64,000 bases of DNA from Azolla pinnata (GCA_037176905.1 JBBBWG010026112.1:1-64000); one strand, 5' to 3'; shown: positions 46,189 through 59,915, counted from the first letter of the stretch. The notes: a model not told the origin generated them from the letters alone. Numbers and translations: made by a program.

Positions 46189-49100
46189 ATGCATCTTGGT
46201 GCACTTTGGAGTTGTGGCATCATTTTGCTTGTCCTCATTTTGAACTTCGAGTTTGGTGCATCCCATATTGATGAAACCCAGCCTTTATCAAAGATAGCTT
46301 TACATCGTATGCGCCTTGCTGAAGATTCATCAGTTTCAATTGAAGCGTCACCGACGTTATTAGGTAGTAAGGTAAAGGAATACTAGCGAAACAGTCAGTT
46401 TCTTCTGTTCTGAGCATTGATGTTGAGTTTATTGGTTGCACACTACCTTCTATCGAGCTGGTTTGGTTGCATTGCCTTTCCCGTTTTTCTTCTTTCCGGC
46501 TACTGTGTTCTCATTTTATTTACTTGTTCTTATTCCTCAGGTGAGTGAAATGTCTCTCGTCGAACTGAAAGCAAGCTCCTGGTGCCTAGTCATACGTAGT
46601 TGGCTTACATCTTAGCTTTTTAGACCTTTTTATAGGGACAACAAAAGTTATTTTCTCTCTGTTTATCTTGTAGGCCATTTTGGGCTCTTAAAAGAATCTG
46701 GTGTTTTTATTTCTCTCTGAAAGGGCCAAGGTTCCTGAACCGGAGAAGCGAAGCATATCTAGGTCCTAAAATCATCATGTGGTCTGTCAAATTAGCTCTA
46801 GACTCGGATGTGTATGAGAATTTGTAAAGTTGTGAGATTAAAATCTCACTTTGTTTAGGTATAGTTATAAGTAAATGTCAATTGTTGTAGAGGTGACGTT
46901 AAAATGGGCACTTTTTTTTGCAATCCATGGCGGAGAGTTTTAGACAATGACATTACTTGCAGAGGTAGAGACGGGTTTTGGGATTAAGTGCTATATTATT
47001 TTACCTTCTATTTACTATCAGTATAGAAATTCCAGAAGGGGTATCAGTCTTTGTGGTCAGAAGCTGTCATTTTCCTTGTTGATGCGCTGCTGTTAGTATA
47101 TACACAGACCAAGTATGTTTCTCTGTCTTGTTCGTCTACAGTTCATGCTATTTAGTCAGAATTTTCAGATAATCCTACAAGTGCCGAGGGATCCTCAAGG
47201 ATTCATAGTGTGATCAAACTTGTAATCTAGCGATTTGTGAATAATTTGCTTACAAATAATTTTGTTGATAGCTTTAAATAATCGATCTGTGCCTACATGT
47301 TAACTCTAATTACATCGAGATTATTGCTAGAATTAATTGGTTTAGGAAAAGATGAAGGATATATCTTTGTAAAAGTTAATCTAGATTTGTTTATATGAAA
47401 ACAACTCTTAACTAATTTACGAGTTTGTTAATTGTGGGTTGATTGGTATTTTAGCCCATTTTTACAAGTTCCACTAGATTGTTTAAGAGACAACAACGGG
47501 TGATGATTTTGGATGTTTTGTTCCTTCCATTTCCAAAAATTTGAAGATTTACAAAGAATAATATTGGAAATCAACAATAGTCTCATTCCAAATGGATAAC
47601 ATTCCCTAAAAAATCAATATATATTTTTATCCTTTTACAAAAACATTATTTCAAGGTATAAGCTTTTTCAATAAATATCATTAAAAATGCATTATTTTTT
47701 ACGTCTTCAACATATTTGAAATGAGAGGAAAGATAGCAATTGTTTCTACTTCTTGAAACCATACTTCAAAATTTTTAATCAGAAGAAATAATCAATAATA
47801 AATTCGAAGTTATTCTATCCATGTTGAAATCATGAAATTAATCTAAGAATATAAAACATCAAGTTTTCGCATCAATCAAATTGTTAGTCATATCTATCAT
47901 ATTTTTCGTACACAACTTATAAAAGTAACATGTATAAATACTAGTCAAAGCTTAAGATTATAAATATCTAAACTTTTATACAAACAATATAATGGCAATC
48001 AATAAGTTGTCACGTTTATTGAAAAACTAGTACTTGTGACTATAGTATTATATCAATATACGTATATATAATTAATTGAAAATGCAATGAGTTGTAATCA
48101 TGAAACAAATTGATCAACTTACGACAAAATGCAATAATTTTATAAATATAGTGGTTTTAAAGTTTTTCTATTCTATATCATTAGTTATATAAATGGGTGC
48201 CAAAAGGTTATAACTTACAAGCAGTTCAAAGTAAATACAAGTACCATTACTTAAAGAGAAGTTATCGTAGAGGGAATAATAATTTGAGAGGTGAATAGTT
48301 TCATGTAATGAATATCTCATTATAAAATAGACAGTATAACTATCTCACTAAATATAAAAGTTTAATGTAACTTTTCAATTTGTTTAAAATGTCTTTGGAT
48401 ACTATCATAGTGTCGCTTTAGATATATTTATGAGTTTGTAGGCATATTTATTTAATGAAAAGGGTTGATTTATGTTTAAACAACCTTGATTTTTTTCTAA
48501 AAGATATATTATCATTAGTTATCAATGGGTGCCAAAATGCTTACAATCAAGGAACATATATAAATGTTTTTATTATATTATTATAAACACAAAAAATAAA
48601 AAATAAAAAATTTTCTCTTTCAATCAATGAACTATCATGATATAAATTTAAGAGTTGGAATAGACATATAACATTGAGCATAATAAATAGTTGTAGTTGG
48701 AATTTGAGTCTAAATTTATTTATTAGAAAAATATCTTGCATAAGATATTGTAAATATTTTTCCTAAGATATTTGTAATAAATATTATAAATATTAAGTAT
48801 AAAATTAAGAATATTTTCATTATTATTTTATATTATTCAGATAATATTATTACTGTATTTTGGACAAACAATTTGTTTTGAACATAAATAATATTATATA
48901 TATATTTTTTAGATAAAGATTTTTTGCACAATATATAATTTAACTTCCTTTAGATAGTTTGGATACTTTTTAAATATTTTTTAAATGAATTCTTTTAAGT
49001 ATTTTACATTAAATATATAGTTTTGACAAATTAAAATTAAAGTATAAGTTTATAGAGTTGTAAGTTGTAATAATGAGTGTTCAACGGACAACATTGCCTT

Positions 49101-52100
49101 GTCAATAATGTCACTTAACTGAGAACCTAAGCAAACATCCCATTAAAATATAAAATGTTATTTTATTTCTTCTTCTCCTTCCTTAAATTAATATGAATAC
49201 CTATCAATAAAATTGAGGCATTGGATTGCTCTCGAATCCAAAGGTCAGCATCATTTTGTCTCACATACATTATAGGCACCTCACATCGATACCTCATATG
49301 GGGTTTCTCTAAATCTTAGTATTTGATTGTCGTGCAACGGGGGTTAGTGTAAGGTAAGCTTGCCACTTGAGCATCAAAATGCTTCACATGAAAAGATCAA
49401 AGCAAAGGAATTTGATCCTTTACATTGGCTTGCAATAAATTGATATTTTCCCTACACTATTATTTATTTTATATAATTATATATGAATTCATTTTCACTT
49501 TTTTTTCTTCAAAACAAGATTTTACTATTAGTAAAAAAAGTTATCTTTTGGCTACAAGTTCACAAAATTAAAACCTCTTATTTTTTAATTTCCAATAACA
49601 AATTTCTCTTAACATTATATACTTTACATTTCATCTAAATGAGTTTAGGATATATTAATAGTATTAATAAGTAATGTCAAACCAACCCCATTTATAAGTG
49701 TCCAAAAAAATGGATAAGTCCCCATAACATAGAAAACCGTACTCTCTTTGACTGCTTTGATAGACATTGTTTGAATTGAATCCTATTGCTTTTAAAGTAT
49801 GTACAATGTCAGTCTATATCGCCCATATAAGCTCCCTAAGAGGTATAATAACATTATGGAATAACAATTGACATTTGCATTTCCATAAATTCCACATAAC
49901 AATGAGTAATACAATTTCTCATCTCAAATCCCTTATTTTAGTTAACATTTTATGCTAGTAAAATGTAAGAGTATAATTAACCTTACCATGCTTACTATAA
50001 AATATTCTTTACTATCATGAATATATACCGTTGGGCGTTTTTTAATACAAATTGGAAGTCCTTTGTCTATAAACAAATAAATAAGTTTTTATTATTTGTT
50101 TTAAAAAAAGATTATGACATTACTTAACAAAGCCCTAAAGGTCTAGAAACATATAAAGAGCTCAAGTATACAAAAGTAATTGTGACAATAAAAAAACTCG
50201 AAATACCTCAGTTTCATACATTTCCCACATTCATAACCTCTTCTTGCATGCTACATTATCATACAAAATATAAAAACAATTTATGTAAAACGAAAATTGT
50301 GAGATAAATAATTAGCTAAAATATAATCCTATAAGTTGTTTTAAATTTGCTTTCAAAATTTATGTAATTTTCTAAAGTATATAAAATAAAATAAACAAAT
50401 AATATAAAATAATTCATAAATATTTGTGATAAGTTATAATATATGCAAATCAAGAAAATTAGCCCTCATAGCTAGAGGTAAAATTTATAACTAATGACAT
50501 GACCTTTATTGAAAAATAAAACAAAAACAAATTATGTAGATAAAATGTTCTTTATTTTGATACTTAATGTGTGAGAAAATTAGACTATGATTTGTTGCTT
50601 TGAAATGTATGAAAATTAAACCGTAAAGATAGAAACATAAAACCAGATTGAGATATTCTTCCATTGTCAAAATTAGTTATGATTTTTAGGGTTTCCAGTA
50701 ATCATGGACCGAGAAGAAATATCCTAATACCTAAAAATGATTACTTTTACGAGAACTCTAAAAATCTAGATTGTTATAATCGGTAGTTTTCAATAATTCT
50801 ACTATGCTTTTTGCAATATGGGTCGAATTAAAGAGCACTAAGAAATATTACCCATGCTAAATATTCTCTGATTTGCAATGAATTGTATATGAAGTCTTAC
50901 GAGTTATACTTAAATCAGAATTTTCCTATACCATGCTTTTCTGTTATTGAAGTGAAACGTTCAATTTTAGGGTGGATATGCGGAGTATGTGACAGTTCAC
51001 TTCCGAAGGCCTTCAGGGGCTTCTGCCTCAGATTGGATCGGTGTATTTTCGCCAGCTAAGTTCAAGTAACCACTATTTTCTTCCTCAAACAACTTATTTC
51101 TTTTATAAGAATAAAGAAATCCGACAGACAAAAAGATATTGAAAATAGATCTAAAAGCTACACATTCTTGACATATTTAAAGAGCACTCGAGGAGTTACC
51201 TCAAAATATAAATCATGTGTGAGAAGAAAAGGAAATGAATGTCCTGTACAGGTCCATACAGGTCCATACTGGACAGATTACATCTTTAAATATTTCTCCA
51301 TCCATCTCGGAGGAAACAAATCAAATTTATTATAACTTGAGCTCAGAAACTTTTTCAAGCCCCCATGTATTAGCATTAGCACACACTTAGTGTTGTGATC
51401 TTAGATCAAACCAATCCTAAATGGAGAGGCCTCCATAGCGATGAAGGCATCTTCAGTGGCAGCTGACAATGGCCTTGATTTGTTGATATAAGATGGGCAT
51501 GTGGTCAATGTGCACAGGAAATTGCGATTTCCCAATTTATACTTTTTACTAATAGTTTTTACCATGAGCTAAAGAAAGTCCTTAAGGTTGGTTCGTGTTG
51601 ATTGTGATTGATTCACTGACTGCCAACAAAGTCTTTTTTTGTCACTTGGCTTCTTGTAACAACCAAAGAATTTTCTTAATTTAGCAGTAATTCTACAGTT
51701 AAATTCGAGTAACAGTGGAATGCTCAACATATTGCTCATTTTGATAGGTGTTTTGTACTACATTTGTCTTATTATCAAATAACTTCCTTCTCCTTTATAT
51801 ATATATATATATATTTAGTGTTGTATTCTCATGTCTTTGACAACTTTATTTTTTAATTATCTGCATTCACAGTGCGTCTCTTTGCACAACGGATCCTACT
51901 CCAAATAAGGATTTTCCACCATTATTATGCTCCGCTCCAATCAAGGTTTATGCTTGTCTGTTTTTGAAGAGCATGATTCTATCTATGTATTGTACTGATG
52001 CACATCTTGGTTAAATGTGACAGTACCAATATGCAAATTTTTCAACAACTAATTATGTGGCGGTAGGAGAAGGAACTCTTAGATTCCGACTCATTAATCA

Positions 52101-55100
52101 GCGAGCAGATTTTTCATTCGCATTTTTTACAGGAGATATTTATCAGGTTTGTATATGATGTTTGAAGTGTTTTATCGATCATTTATATCTAAATTTTTTT
52201 AGCCTGGACAAGTAAAAGATCTGCTTAGTCTAGGCACCATGAATGAGATTATAGTGAGTGAATCTCTAGAAGTCCACAAATATATATATGTTAGGCAACA
52301 TGATGGCATGAAATAAATGAAGAGACCGGTAACAATTGAGACTAGTGCAAATGAGGCTAAAATTTTAAAGTTAAACAAGTGCTTATTCCATCAAGATTTT
52401 GGTAATATTTCAGAATTTGTTGCAATAAAATTCACCTATATCCACAGGGACTGTTTGGTTCGGTTTCTGTCTTCTTACATTTCCCAACAATCTCATCTTA
52501 GTGGGTGGTATTTTATGTTTTTCCCTTAAAATATTTTTTGTCCTCTAAAATAGCAGTCAAGGCATCTATTTCATCTTTAGTGGCGAGTGCTCATTGACAA
52601 ACAAATTCCAATGTCAAATCAAACATTTTGACGATTTACGAAAGAGATGTTTGTTCAGCTTTTCACCACTTAATCTTAATATTACTTAACAACAAAACTA
52701 ACACTTGGAAATATAGGAAGGCCATAAATACTAATGTTTATTTTGCGAATCGACTTCCTTTCTATTAGTTATAAAGATTACATGAGAAATCGATGGCTAC
52801 ATGGAAATGACTCAAGAATAGGCGGGGCATATAACCTTATTGGAAGCCTACCTTGTGATGCTAGGCATGAAAGCTAAACGCTTAGTTATTAAAGCATTTG
52901 AATTACATATCATATTATCAAACCGACCCTTGAGTGTAACTATCAGTTGTTTCCAAGCTGCTTGTATAATCTCCACCACTAGCATCTTTTCCCCCCGAAA
53001 GTCAATGGAACACCTATCCTAGCCACCCACAAGTTCCATTGGACTATTCCGGACCATACTTTACGCAGATAATCGACCATACAATACTACTTCGCACCAG
53101 TAAAATCTGAATAAACTGAAAAGATGGTCGATTATCTGCGTATTGTTTTTGAAAATGAATTCCTACAAAATTATCTTCACATATGTTGGTGCTGATACAT
53201 TCTGGTACATATGCATAACAGCCTGTGCTACTTGCAATCTCAAAGACAGTGGTCACATTTGCGAATCCAAAAGCACCTTTGTATCCTCGGCTAGCACTGA
53301 CAAACAAATACGATGAGGTATAATAGAAAAGCTGGAAATTGGATATCCAATAGATGTTAATAGCTTTCTCAGAATCAAGGCTGTTGTGTCTTTTAGATGT
53401 CTATAACGTGGACTAGTGGATATAGTAAAGCTGAAGCTGTTCCAATCGTAAAATGGAAAGCTATTGGTTCAAGTCAGGGGGGAATTTCAGCAGCCCAAAC
53501 TCTAAGCTTTGACCGATCCGACATGTGTGGTGAGTGGTTCAGAGCCATCTAACATTCTATCTAGATTGTTAGTTTCGTACTAGATGGTTTCAAAGAGAAA
53601 TCTTATCTTTATTGGACGTGTGTATATTGCAGGATTTCCAGCAAGATCAGTTGGTTGGCGTGATCCTGGATACACACACACAGCAATATTGAGCGGCCTT
53701 TGGCCGAATAATCAGTAAGCTTCTCGTGTCAGCAAGAATCGTTTTCCTGAAATAGCCACCAAATCAATTTATTTGCAGGAAAAATGTTGAAGAAAAATCG
53801 AATCTTGGCTTTTTTGATGCAGATACTCATACAGAGTTGGTCATAAGCTTAAAGATGGGTCTTATGTGTGGGCTGCAGTGCAGAATTTTTCTGCGCCACC
53901 TTTCCAAGGGGAAGATTCAATGCAGCAAGTTATTATATATGGTGACATGGGGAAAGTAAGATCCATGTTCAATCTTTCCATTCTGGTGATTTTAATCTGA
54001 ATGTCTGCTGGGCAGTATATTATCTGACAGTAAAGGGTGTGTTGATTCTATAATCGATGTGGTATAATAGAAATTTTAAGAGGTCAAAACACATTTATGG
54101 CTTGCTATTCGCCTGTCGAAGATCCAAGGCTTACTCATAGACTGAATTTTCTCTATGTCAATAGGCCGAAAGAGACCTTTCCAATGAATACAATAATTAT
54201 CAGCCTGGATCACTGAATACAACTGATCGATTAATTGAAGACCTTGATAATATTGACCTCATATGGCACATTGGAGATTTGTCTTACGCAAATGGTTATA
54301 TTTCTCAATGGGATCAGTTCATCGAACAAATCACACCTCTTTCATCACGTGTGCCTTACATGGTGGCTAGGTAATACTTTCTGTACAGTAGTTGGCAACT
54401 GTGAAAATGTGCTAGTGCCAATGATTTTTGAACTATTCTTTTTTCAGTGGAAATCATGAACGAGATTCCCCTGGGTCAGGTTCATTTTACACAAGTACAG
54501 ATTCTGGCGGTGAGTGTGGTGTGCCAACAGAAACACTATTCAACATGCCTCTAAAGAACAAGGATAACTTCTGGTGATCTCTCTTTTCCTGTAAAATACC
54601 AAGTTGGTCAAGTAATCTATGTACATTCCTGTGAAACAGTCATCTAAGTCATGGGAGTTCAAATATATTCCGCGGAGTTTATCTTCTTACTCTGATAGAG
54701 GGTTTCTTGATAGTAGGATACATTGATGCTTCTCTAGTCAATGGCATCTGGGTTCTGGTTTCATAGGTTGGCCTTGATATTTTATCTTCATAGGTGATCG
54801 TTACGCAACCTATGCTTAGATTTAGGATACATATGACATTTTGAAAAGATAAACTGAACGGCAATAAGATCAAGTTAAACAAGTTAAGTATAGAATATAG
54901 GATTACATAACATTTCAATATGTACCAGGACGATCTTCACAGAGACTGCATCCATCTTAATATCATGTGAAAGCTACACCTGAGAAATGCAGATCGAAAT
55001 GTATATTCAGGACTTTAAAGGTGGAAACGATTTAGAGACCAACCAAAACTCACATCCATATGAGTATGCAAAAATCATGGTAAAAGAAAGAGAACATCAC

Positions 55101-56727
55101 TATCTCTCTATCTTCTACTGATGTAATGAGGTGCAGATTCCTTAGTGGTGCATATCACCTGTGGTATGTGTGTGCTGCCTCTAGAGATGCAAGAGATCTG
55201 GCAACTATGAGAGCAACAGATTACTGGCTACCAAAACGTAACTGCATACGATATATGGATGTCATGGATTTGTTAAAGTTACAGCTGATATCATGCATTC
55301 TCTGTGCACAGATTGATGAAGTTTTGCAAGTCACCGTTTTGTTGTTAACAACACTGGCAATCATAGATTTCACTTCATAAAATCTTCTGTGCATGATGCA
55401 GGTATGCACTAGATTATGGCCTGTTTCGTTTTTGCATTGCTGATTCAGAGCATGATTGGCGTGAAGGAACAGAGCAGTATAAGTTCATTGAACAGTGCCT
55501 GGCCTCAGCAAATCGTTTGAACCAGCCTTGGCTAATCTTTTTAGCTCATAGGGTACTTGGGTACTCCTCTGGTCTGTACTATGGGCGAGAGGGAACTTTT
55601 GCTGAGCCCATGGCAAGGGAGAGTTTGCAGCCTCTTTGGCAGAAGTATAAAGTGGATTTGGCATTTTATGGTCATGTTCATAACTATGAGAGGACATGCC
55701 CAGTTTATCAGGTAGAGTTTCCTAACTCACTCCCTTCTAAATCGTTGTTATTCATGAGTAAAAGCTTGGATTGGAATCATCATATCCAAGTGATATGCCA
55801 TTCCCAAATTAGATCTGTTTCCTTATCATCCAACTGTAGGAGATAAGCACCTAATTCCTGCGTCTGAATGGGGACTCCGAATAAAGACGAGAAGCGGTAA
55901 CAGCAGCATTAGGTTAGGCTATATCTTGGAGTATCTATTCAGCACATGAAAATATAAAAAGTGTGACTGGAATAGCTAGTGCTGTGCAGTGCAGTGAGTT
56001 GAGAAGATGGGAGAAGTTGCATGCTGTAGTAGTGTGTTTTTGTCTGAAAAAAATTGCTGCTCTTTTTGAATTATGGGCAGATTGGGTTGCCAAAAAAGGT
56101 AGTTATTGGGTATGTTGGTTTCATCTCTGTTGTCAGTCCTGTGGCATTTGATTCCTGTTAAGCTATCATTTGGGAGGGGGGGGGGTTCAAGACCAGATTA
56201 GAGGTAAGTTGCTACTAACTTGACCATCTCATACCACCACTGGCTTAGGTTTGACCTAAATGGAATGATATTATATTGTTCCAAATTTGGATTCCAGAAG
56301 GAAGTACTGTTTTTTGTTCATGTGAACCATATTTTGACCATTTCACACGATAATGAACTGGTGTATCTGTTCCACCGAAATGAATGTGTACTGATGTTCT
56401 GATTCATTTCCAATACAGAATATTTGTGTGAGTAAAGAAAGATCACAATATTCTGGAGTATTCAATGCCACGATCCACATTGTCATCGGGACTGCAGGCG
56501 CACACTTATCTGACTTTTCCCCATTGAGAACGGATTGGTCATTTGTCCAGGATGTTGCCTACGGATTCACCAAATTAACAGCTTACAACAAGTCTACATT
56601 ACAGATTGAATACAAGAGAACCAACGATGGTCTCGTTCATGATTCATTCTGGATCAGAAGGGAGTACAAAGATATTCTGGGCTGTGACAGTTTGAACAAC
56701 TGTCCACCCATCACTCTAGCTACTTAA
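46189..56727 (+). CDS. Purple acid phosphatase, large plant type (copy A, complete)
   Basis: Twelve coding exons: 46189-46371, 50971-51065, 51873-51945, 52024-52146, 53222-53317, 53397-53529, 53633-53714, 53823-53955, 54165-54370, 54448-54573, 55402-55711 and 56419-56727. All phases match, giving 622 residues, the length of plant 60-70-kDa PAPs. The N terminus (MHLGALWSCGIILLVLILNF) is a signal peptide. A beta-sandwich N domain is followed by the metallophosphatase domain with all metal ligands: GDMG (D303), GDLSY (D344, Y347), GNHE (N377), the VxxH-equivalent FLAH (H466) and GHVH (H508, H510). The sequence resembles the PAP1/24/27 group, whose members hydrolyse phosphomonoesters or nucleotide phosphates in the cell wall or vacuole. 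Intron 1 is 4.6 kb, much longer than in copy B (about 0.75 kb). Confidence 0.95.
47541..50866. other. AT-rich segment in PAP-A intron 1, absent from copy B
   Basis: On aligning the two introns by eye, copy B reads straight from 'catttccaaaaatta' to 'gatttgcaatgaa' (63337-63366), while copy A has about 3.3 kb between the matching words (47529 and 50870). The segment is markedly AT-rich and has no long open frame. It has one internal partial repeat ('atcattagttat ... aatgggtgccaaaa' near 48178 and 48510, about 330 bp apart). It could be an old insertion in A or a deletion in B. No target duplication or terminal repeats are evident to me. Confidence 0.7.
53063..53141. repeat. 18-bp perfect inverted repeat in PAP-A intron 4
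   Basis: ACGCAGATAATCGACCAT at 53063-53080 is followed 43 bases later by its exact complement at 53124-53141. The transcript could form an 18-bp stem with a 43-nt loop. It ends 80 bases before the exon-5 acceptor. The flanks do not extend the pairing. It could be the residue of a small foldback element. Confidence 0.9.
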
Positions 56728-58050
56728 GTGGTCATCGCATGTTGACCCTTGCTTTTACATGTTCTTGAAATTTTTCATAATAAGAAACTGGAATCGTTGT
56801 ACTTTTCCTGGTAATGCAAGATGATCTTTATTCGTACACAAGTCTACGAAGTTTTGTGTCATAAAACTGGAGTAAGTTGTTGCATTATCTGCATATGGTG
56901 TTCAACATTTAACTAATGAAAATTTTTGTATTAGTTTTGCAGTTATGTATAGCCATGCAGTAACGAGTTAGCATCCGGTGGTTAAGGTATGTCTGTATTC
57001 ACAATCTTTCTTTATGCAAGTTGTTGTTGGCTTGTCAACAGCGGTTGGAAAAATATAGTTCGGACACTGAATGCTTTCCATCACTCTTCAGCCTGGTTGC
57101 TTGTTAGATCTTTTTGGTATGTTTTTTATAGCTTCTGATGCTACTTGCATGATCAGATATTTCTCATCGGCGTCTGGTCTTTGTCAGCAGGTGATCTGCC
57201 GCTGTATGCATTCATGGTTTGGGAAGATGAAGAATGCATGTGGAGCTTTGCTTTCCAAGCTTTGCCTATGGTTTCGGGTATGTTCCTCATTCATAGACAA
57301 TATATAGGTCACTCTCCATTCAATGAGATTGATGAATCGTTCGAGATTTTAGACATGGCTTGCAACAAATTTTTATTCAATGATCTCCATATAGAATGTT
57401 TGGTGTCGGTTCATAAACCTTAGAAACAGTTGGGCGTGATTTGTCGTTTCAATAATGAGGTTTTTAATAGTAATCAATCCGATTCGATCAGGATCGAGCA
57501 TCGGTGTTTGTGCTCATGATGGGGCTTGTGACATACCCCAATGGTTTTTCGATGCAGGACCATCGAGCAAGCATCGCATAACATTATAGCCAAAATGGAT
57601 TGCAATCCATAGCTGCTAAATCTGAGCATATGGTCGAACCAGCGACCCAAACTGGATCTGATGTTGGCTTTTTATTGTTTGATCTTTTGGCAGGGATGAT
57701 GGCGGCGGTTCGTTGAGTAAGAAGCACACGGTGAGGATAAGGGTTACGAAGACTATCCAATACCATCTCATCAATGGCCAGATGACTCATTCCTGAGAAG
57801 GCCCATCGAGAGAAGATGTTTTGGTTCTCTCCTCCCGTACCAAATGAATCTATGCTTATGCCAATGTGTTGTTTTTCCGTACCAACGTGTTGCAAATTGT
57901 CATCATCTTTCATTGTTGTCCACAGATGCAGACTTTTACGAAAGGAAGGGCCGGCATTAGTGCTTTCGCACTGTTGTACCTTTGGTGGAAGTTTTGAATG
58001 CTTGATCGAGATCATTTTCGACGTTGTACATGTTTAATTCAGGGAACATT
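56728..58050. other. 3' flank of PAP copy A
   Basis: Contains the PAP-A 3'UTR in its first few hundred bases. Open frames (plus 57071-57423, minus 57584-58015) show no recognisable domain or splice support. A remnant or a noncoding transcript is possible but unsupported. Confidence 0.5.
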
Positions 58051-58059
58051 GCTGATATA

Positions 58060-58440
58060 AACGCCCCGAATCGTCTTGATTCACAAATCTTGATGCCTAA
58101 TGATTTTCCGTTAATTACAGCTTGATGTCCCAATGATTTTTTGTTAATTGTGGTTTGATGCCCGGCGATTTTTTGTTTATTACGGTTTGATGTCCACTAT
58201 TCTTTTGCAACTACAGCTCGATGCTTGATGATTTTCAGTTAATTACAGCTCGATGCTTGATGATTTTCAGTTAATTACAGCTCGATGCCCGACGATTCTG
58301 TTAATTACAGCTTGATTCCCAATGATTCTTTTTGCTAATTATACAACTTATTGCGTGACAATTTTTTGTTAATTACAGCTTGGTGGCTGATGATTTTTGT
58401 TAATTACAGCTTAAGATCTTTTTGTTGATGACAGCAGGAC
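58060..58440. repeat. About 30-38-bp tandem minisatellite
   Basis: Roughly ten copies of a unit close to 'ttaattacagcttgatgcc' followed by '(c/t)gatgattttttg'. Clear copies start near 58111, 58144, 58174, 58207, 58239, 58272, 58303 and 58372. Copies vary in length and sequence. No coding role. Confidence 0.9.
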
Positions 58441-59555
58441 ACCCATAATTTTGGATAAAATCAACTAGTTTAACCATGACATCAATGGAACCGTGATCGA
58501 TTGGTCAGTAATAATCAAAGAATACATCAACTGACATAACGTGACTTTTGAGAAGCCAATCTGGATACGGAAGCTGGTAAAATTGTCCTTGAAAACCAAT
58601 ACAATGGACCACCAATTTATCGGAGGGATCAGTTGTTCGATTGATGTATTGACGCTATATGCAGCAAACAGTAGTTTCTAAAAATCGTGGGGGCATTAGA
58701 TCATATAATATGTGAGATGATTCCAACCATTGATCTGCGATTTCTCCTGCATGTTGTATTGGTAGTTCCATGGGTGCCCACACCACACCTTTCAAAGACA
58801 AACATTGTTCCAAGCTCACAAGAAAAGAAAGAAAGATTTTTTTTTTTGGCATTTTTACATTCGATCTTGTCGAGGGGAATGGGGCACAATCAGCTGCCTT
58901 GTATGCCATATCCCTCACATATCTTCACCCTAAACCCTAAATGTGTGAAAGGTGATGTTGATGGTCATATGGCGATTTGTGGCTGATCTGATAGGCTACG
59001 ATAAAAAAGCCCAGTTCCGACATTCGTTTGGATTGAATGATCGATAGATTGGAGATAGATTGGATCGAATGATCAATTGACAGAGTTTGGTAGGGCATGC
59101 CTACTGATTGCAACAGCTGCTTGCAGAAATTCGATCCAGCAACAAGAGCAGGAGGAGCAACCGACATTGTGCAGAAGACATTCTAATGCAGAATCTCTTT
59201 CAAAAACACTCTGGGTGCTTGAAAGTGTCTGTCAAAACGGCACATGTCCAAAAGGATAAGTCAGCATTCGACGCTTTTGAATCTGTAGAACTACGATTCG
59301 ATGCTTTTCATTCTATCGATTTACGATTCCAACCCATACTTGGGTTAAAAGTTTTGATATATAAGGGGAAAAATTCCCAGTTCATGCCTTCCAGATTGGA
59401 TAGCATCACAATTTTGATGCCTGTAAGTTTGCTAAAATTACAATTTCAGCCCCCCCTCTACATATATTGTTCATGGCAATGAAAAAGACAGAAGAAGAAA
59501 AACATGCGTTGGGGACGATCAGACCGGGGTCGGAATAGAAAAGCTTAGTTTTGCA
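58441..59555. other. Intergenic between the PAP copies
   Basis: No gene is supported. Small open frames (for example plus 58687-58986 and 59108-59482) have no recognisable domain. A single 'aaccctaaa' telobox word occurs near 58932. Confidence 0.5.
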
Positions 59556-59639
59556 TGCATCGACGGGGACGTGCGGGACTTTGTTCGAAGGGCATATTCG
59601 CACCGGTGCCCTAAAATGCGAACATTATATACGTGTGTA

Positions 59640-59915
59640 TGCAGGCATGTATGTATGTATGTATGCATGTCAATATGTATGTATGCGAGGCATTGCAGAC
59701 GAAGAATGAATGAAGTGCACCAAAAATACATACATACATACATACATACATACATACACACCATCACTATACAGTATGAACACGTTGCGTGGTCTACCAT
59801 CATACATAAGTACGTATGAATGCGAGGCAGTGCAAACGAATATCCGGAGAATGAATTGCAACATAAATACATACATAACATACATACATACATACACACC
59901 ATCACTATATAGTGA
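59640..59915. repeat. TGTATG/CATACA array with 133-bp tandem unit upstream of PAP-B
   Basis: A short TGTATG run (59640-59690) is followed by two copies of a unit starting 'gcgaggca(t/g)tgca(g/a)acga' at 59687 and 59820. Each copy includes a CATA microsatellite and ends 'caccatcactata ... gaacacgttgc'. The corresponding part of unit A (43810-43865) has only a short CATA run, so the array grew after the PAP duplication. Confidence 0.88.

Noticed and set aside
53044-53307. Minus-strand 87-residue frame
   Set aside because: It is the antisense of PAP exon 5, whose plus-strand reading (TFANPKAPLYPRLA) is the conserved one.
57071-57423. Plus-strand frames after PAP copy A
   Set aside because: No homology recognised, and the reading frames overlap one another. 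Most likely chance frames in the 3' flank.
57584-58015. Minus-strand 143-residue open frame between the PAP copies
   Set aside because: No recognisable domain, no splice partner and ordinary composition. It could be chance. A protein search with no hits would confirm this.
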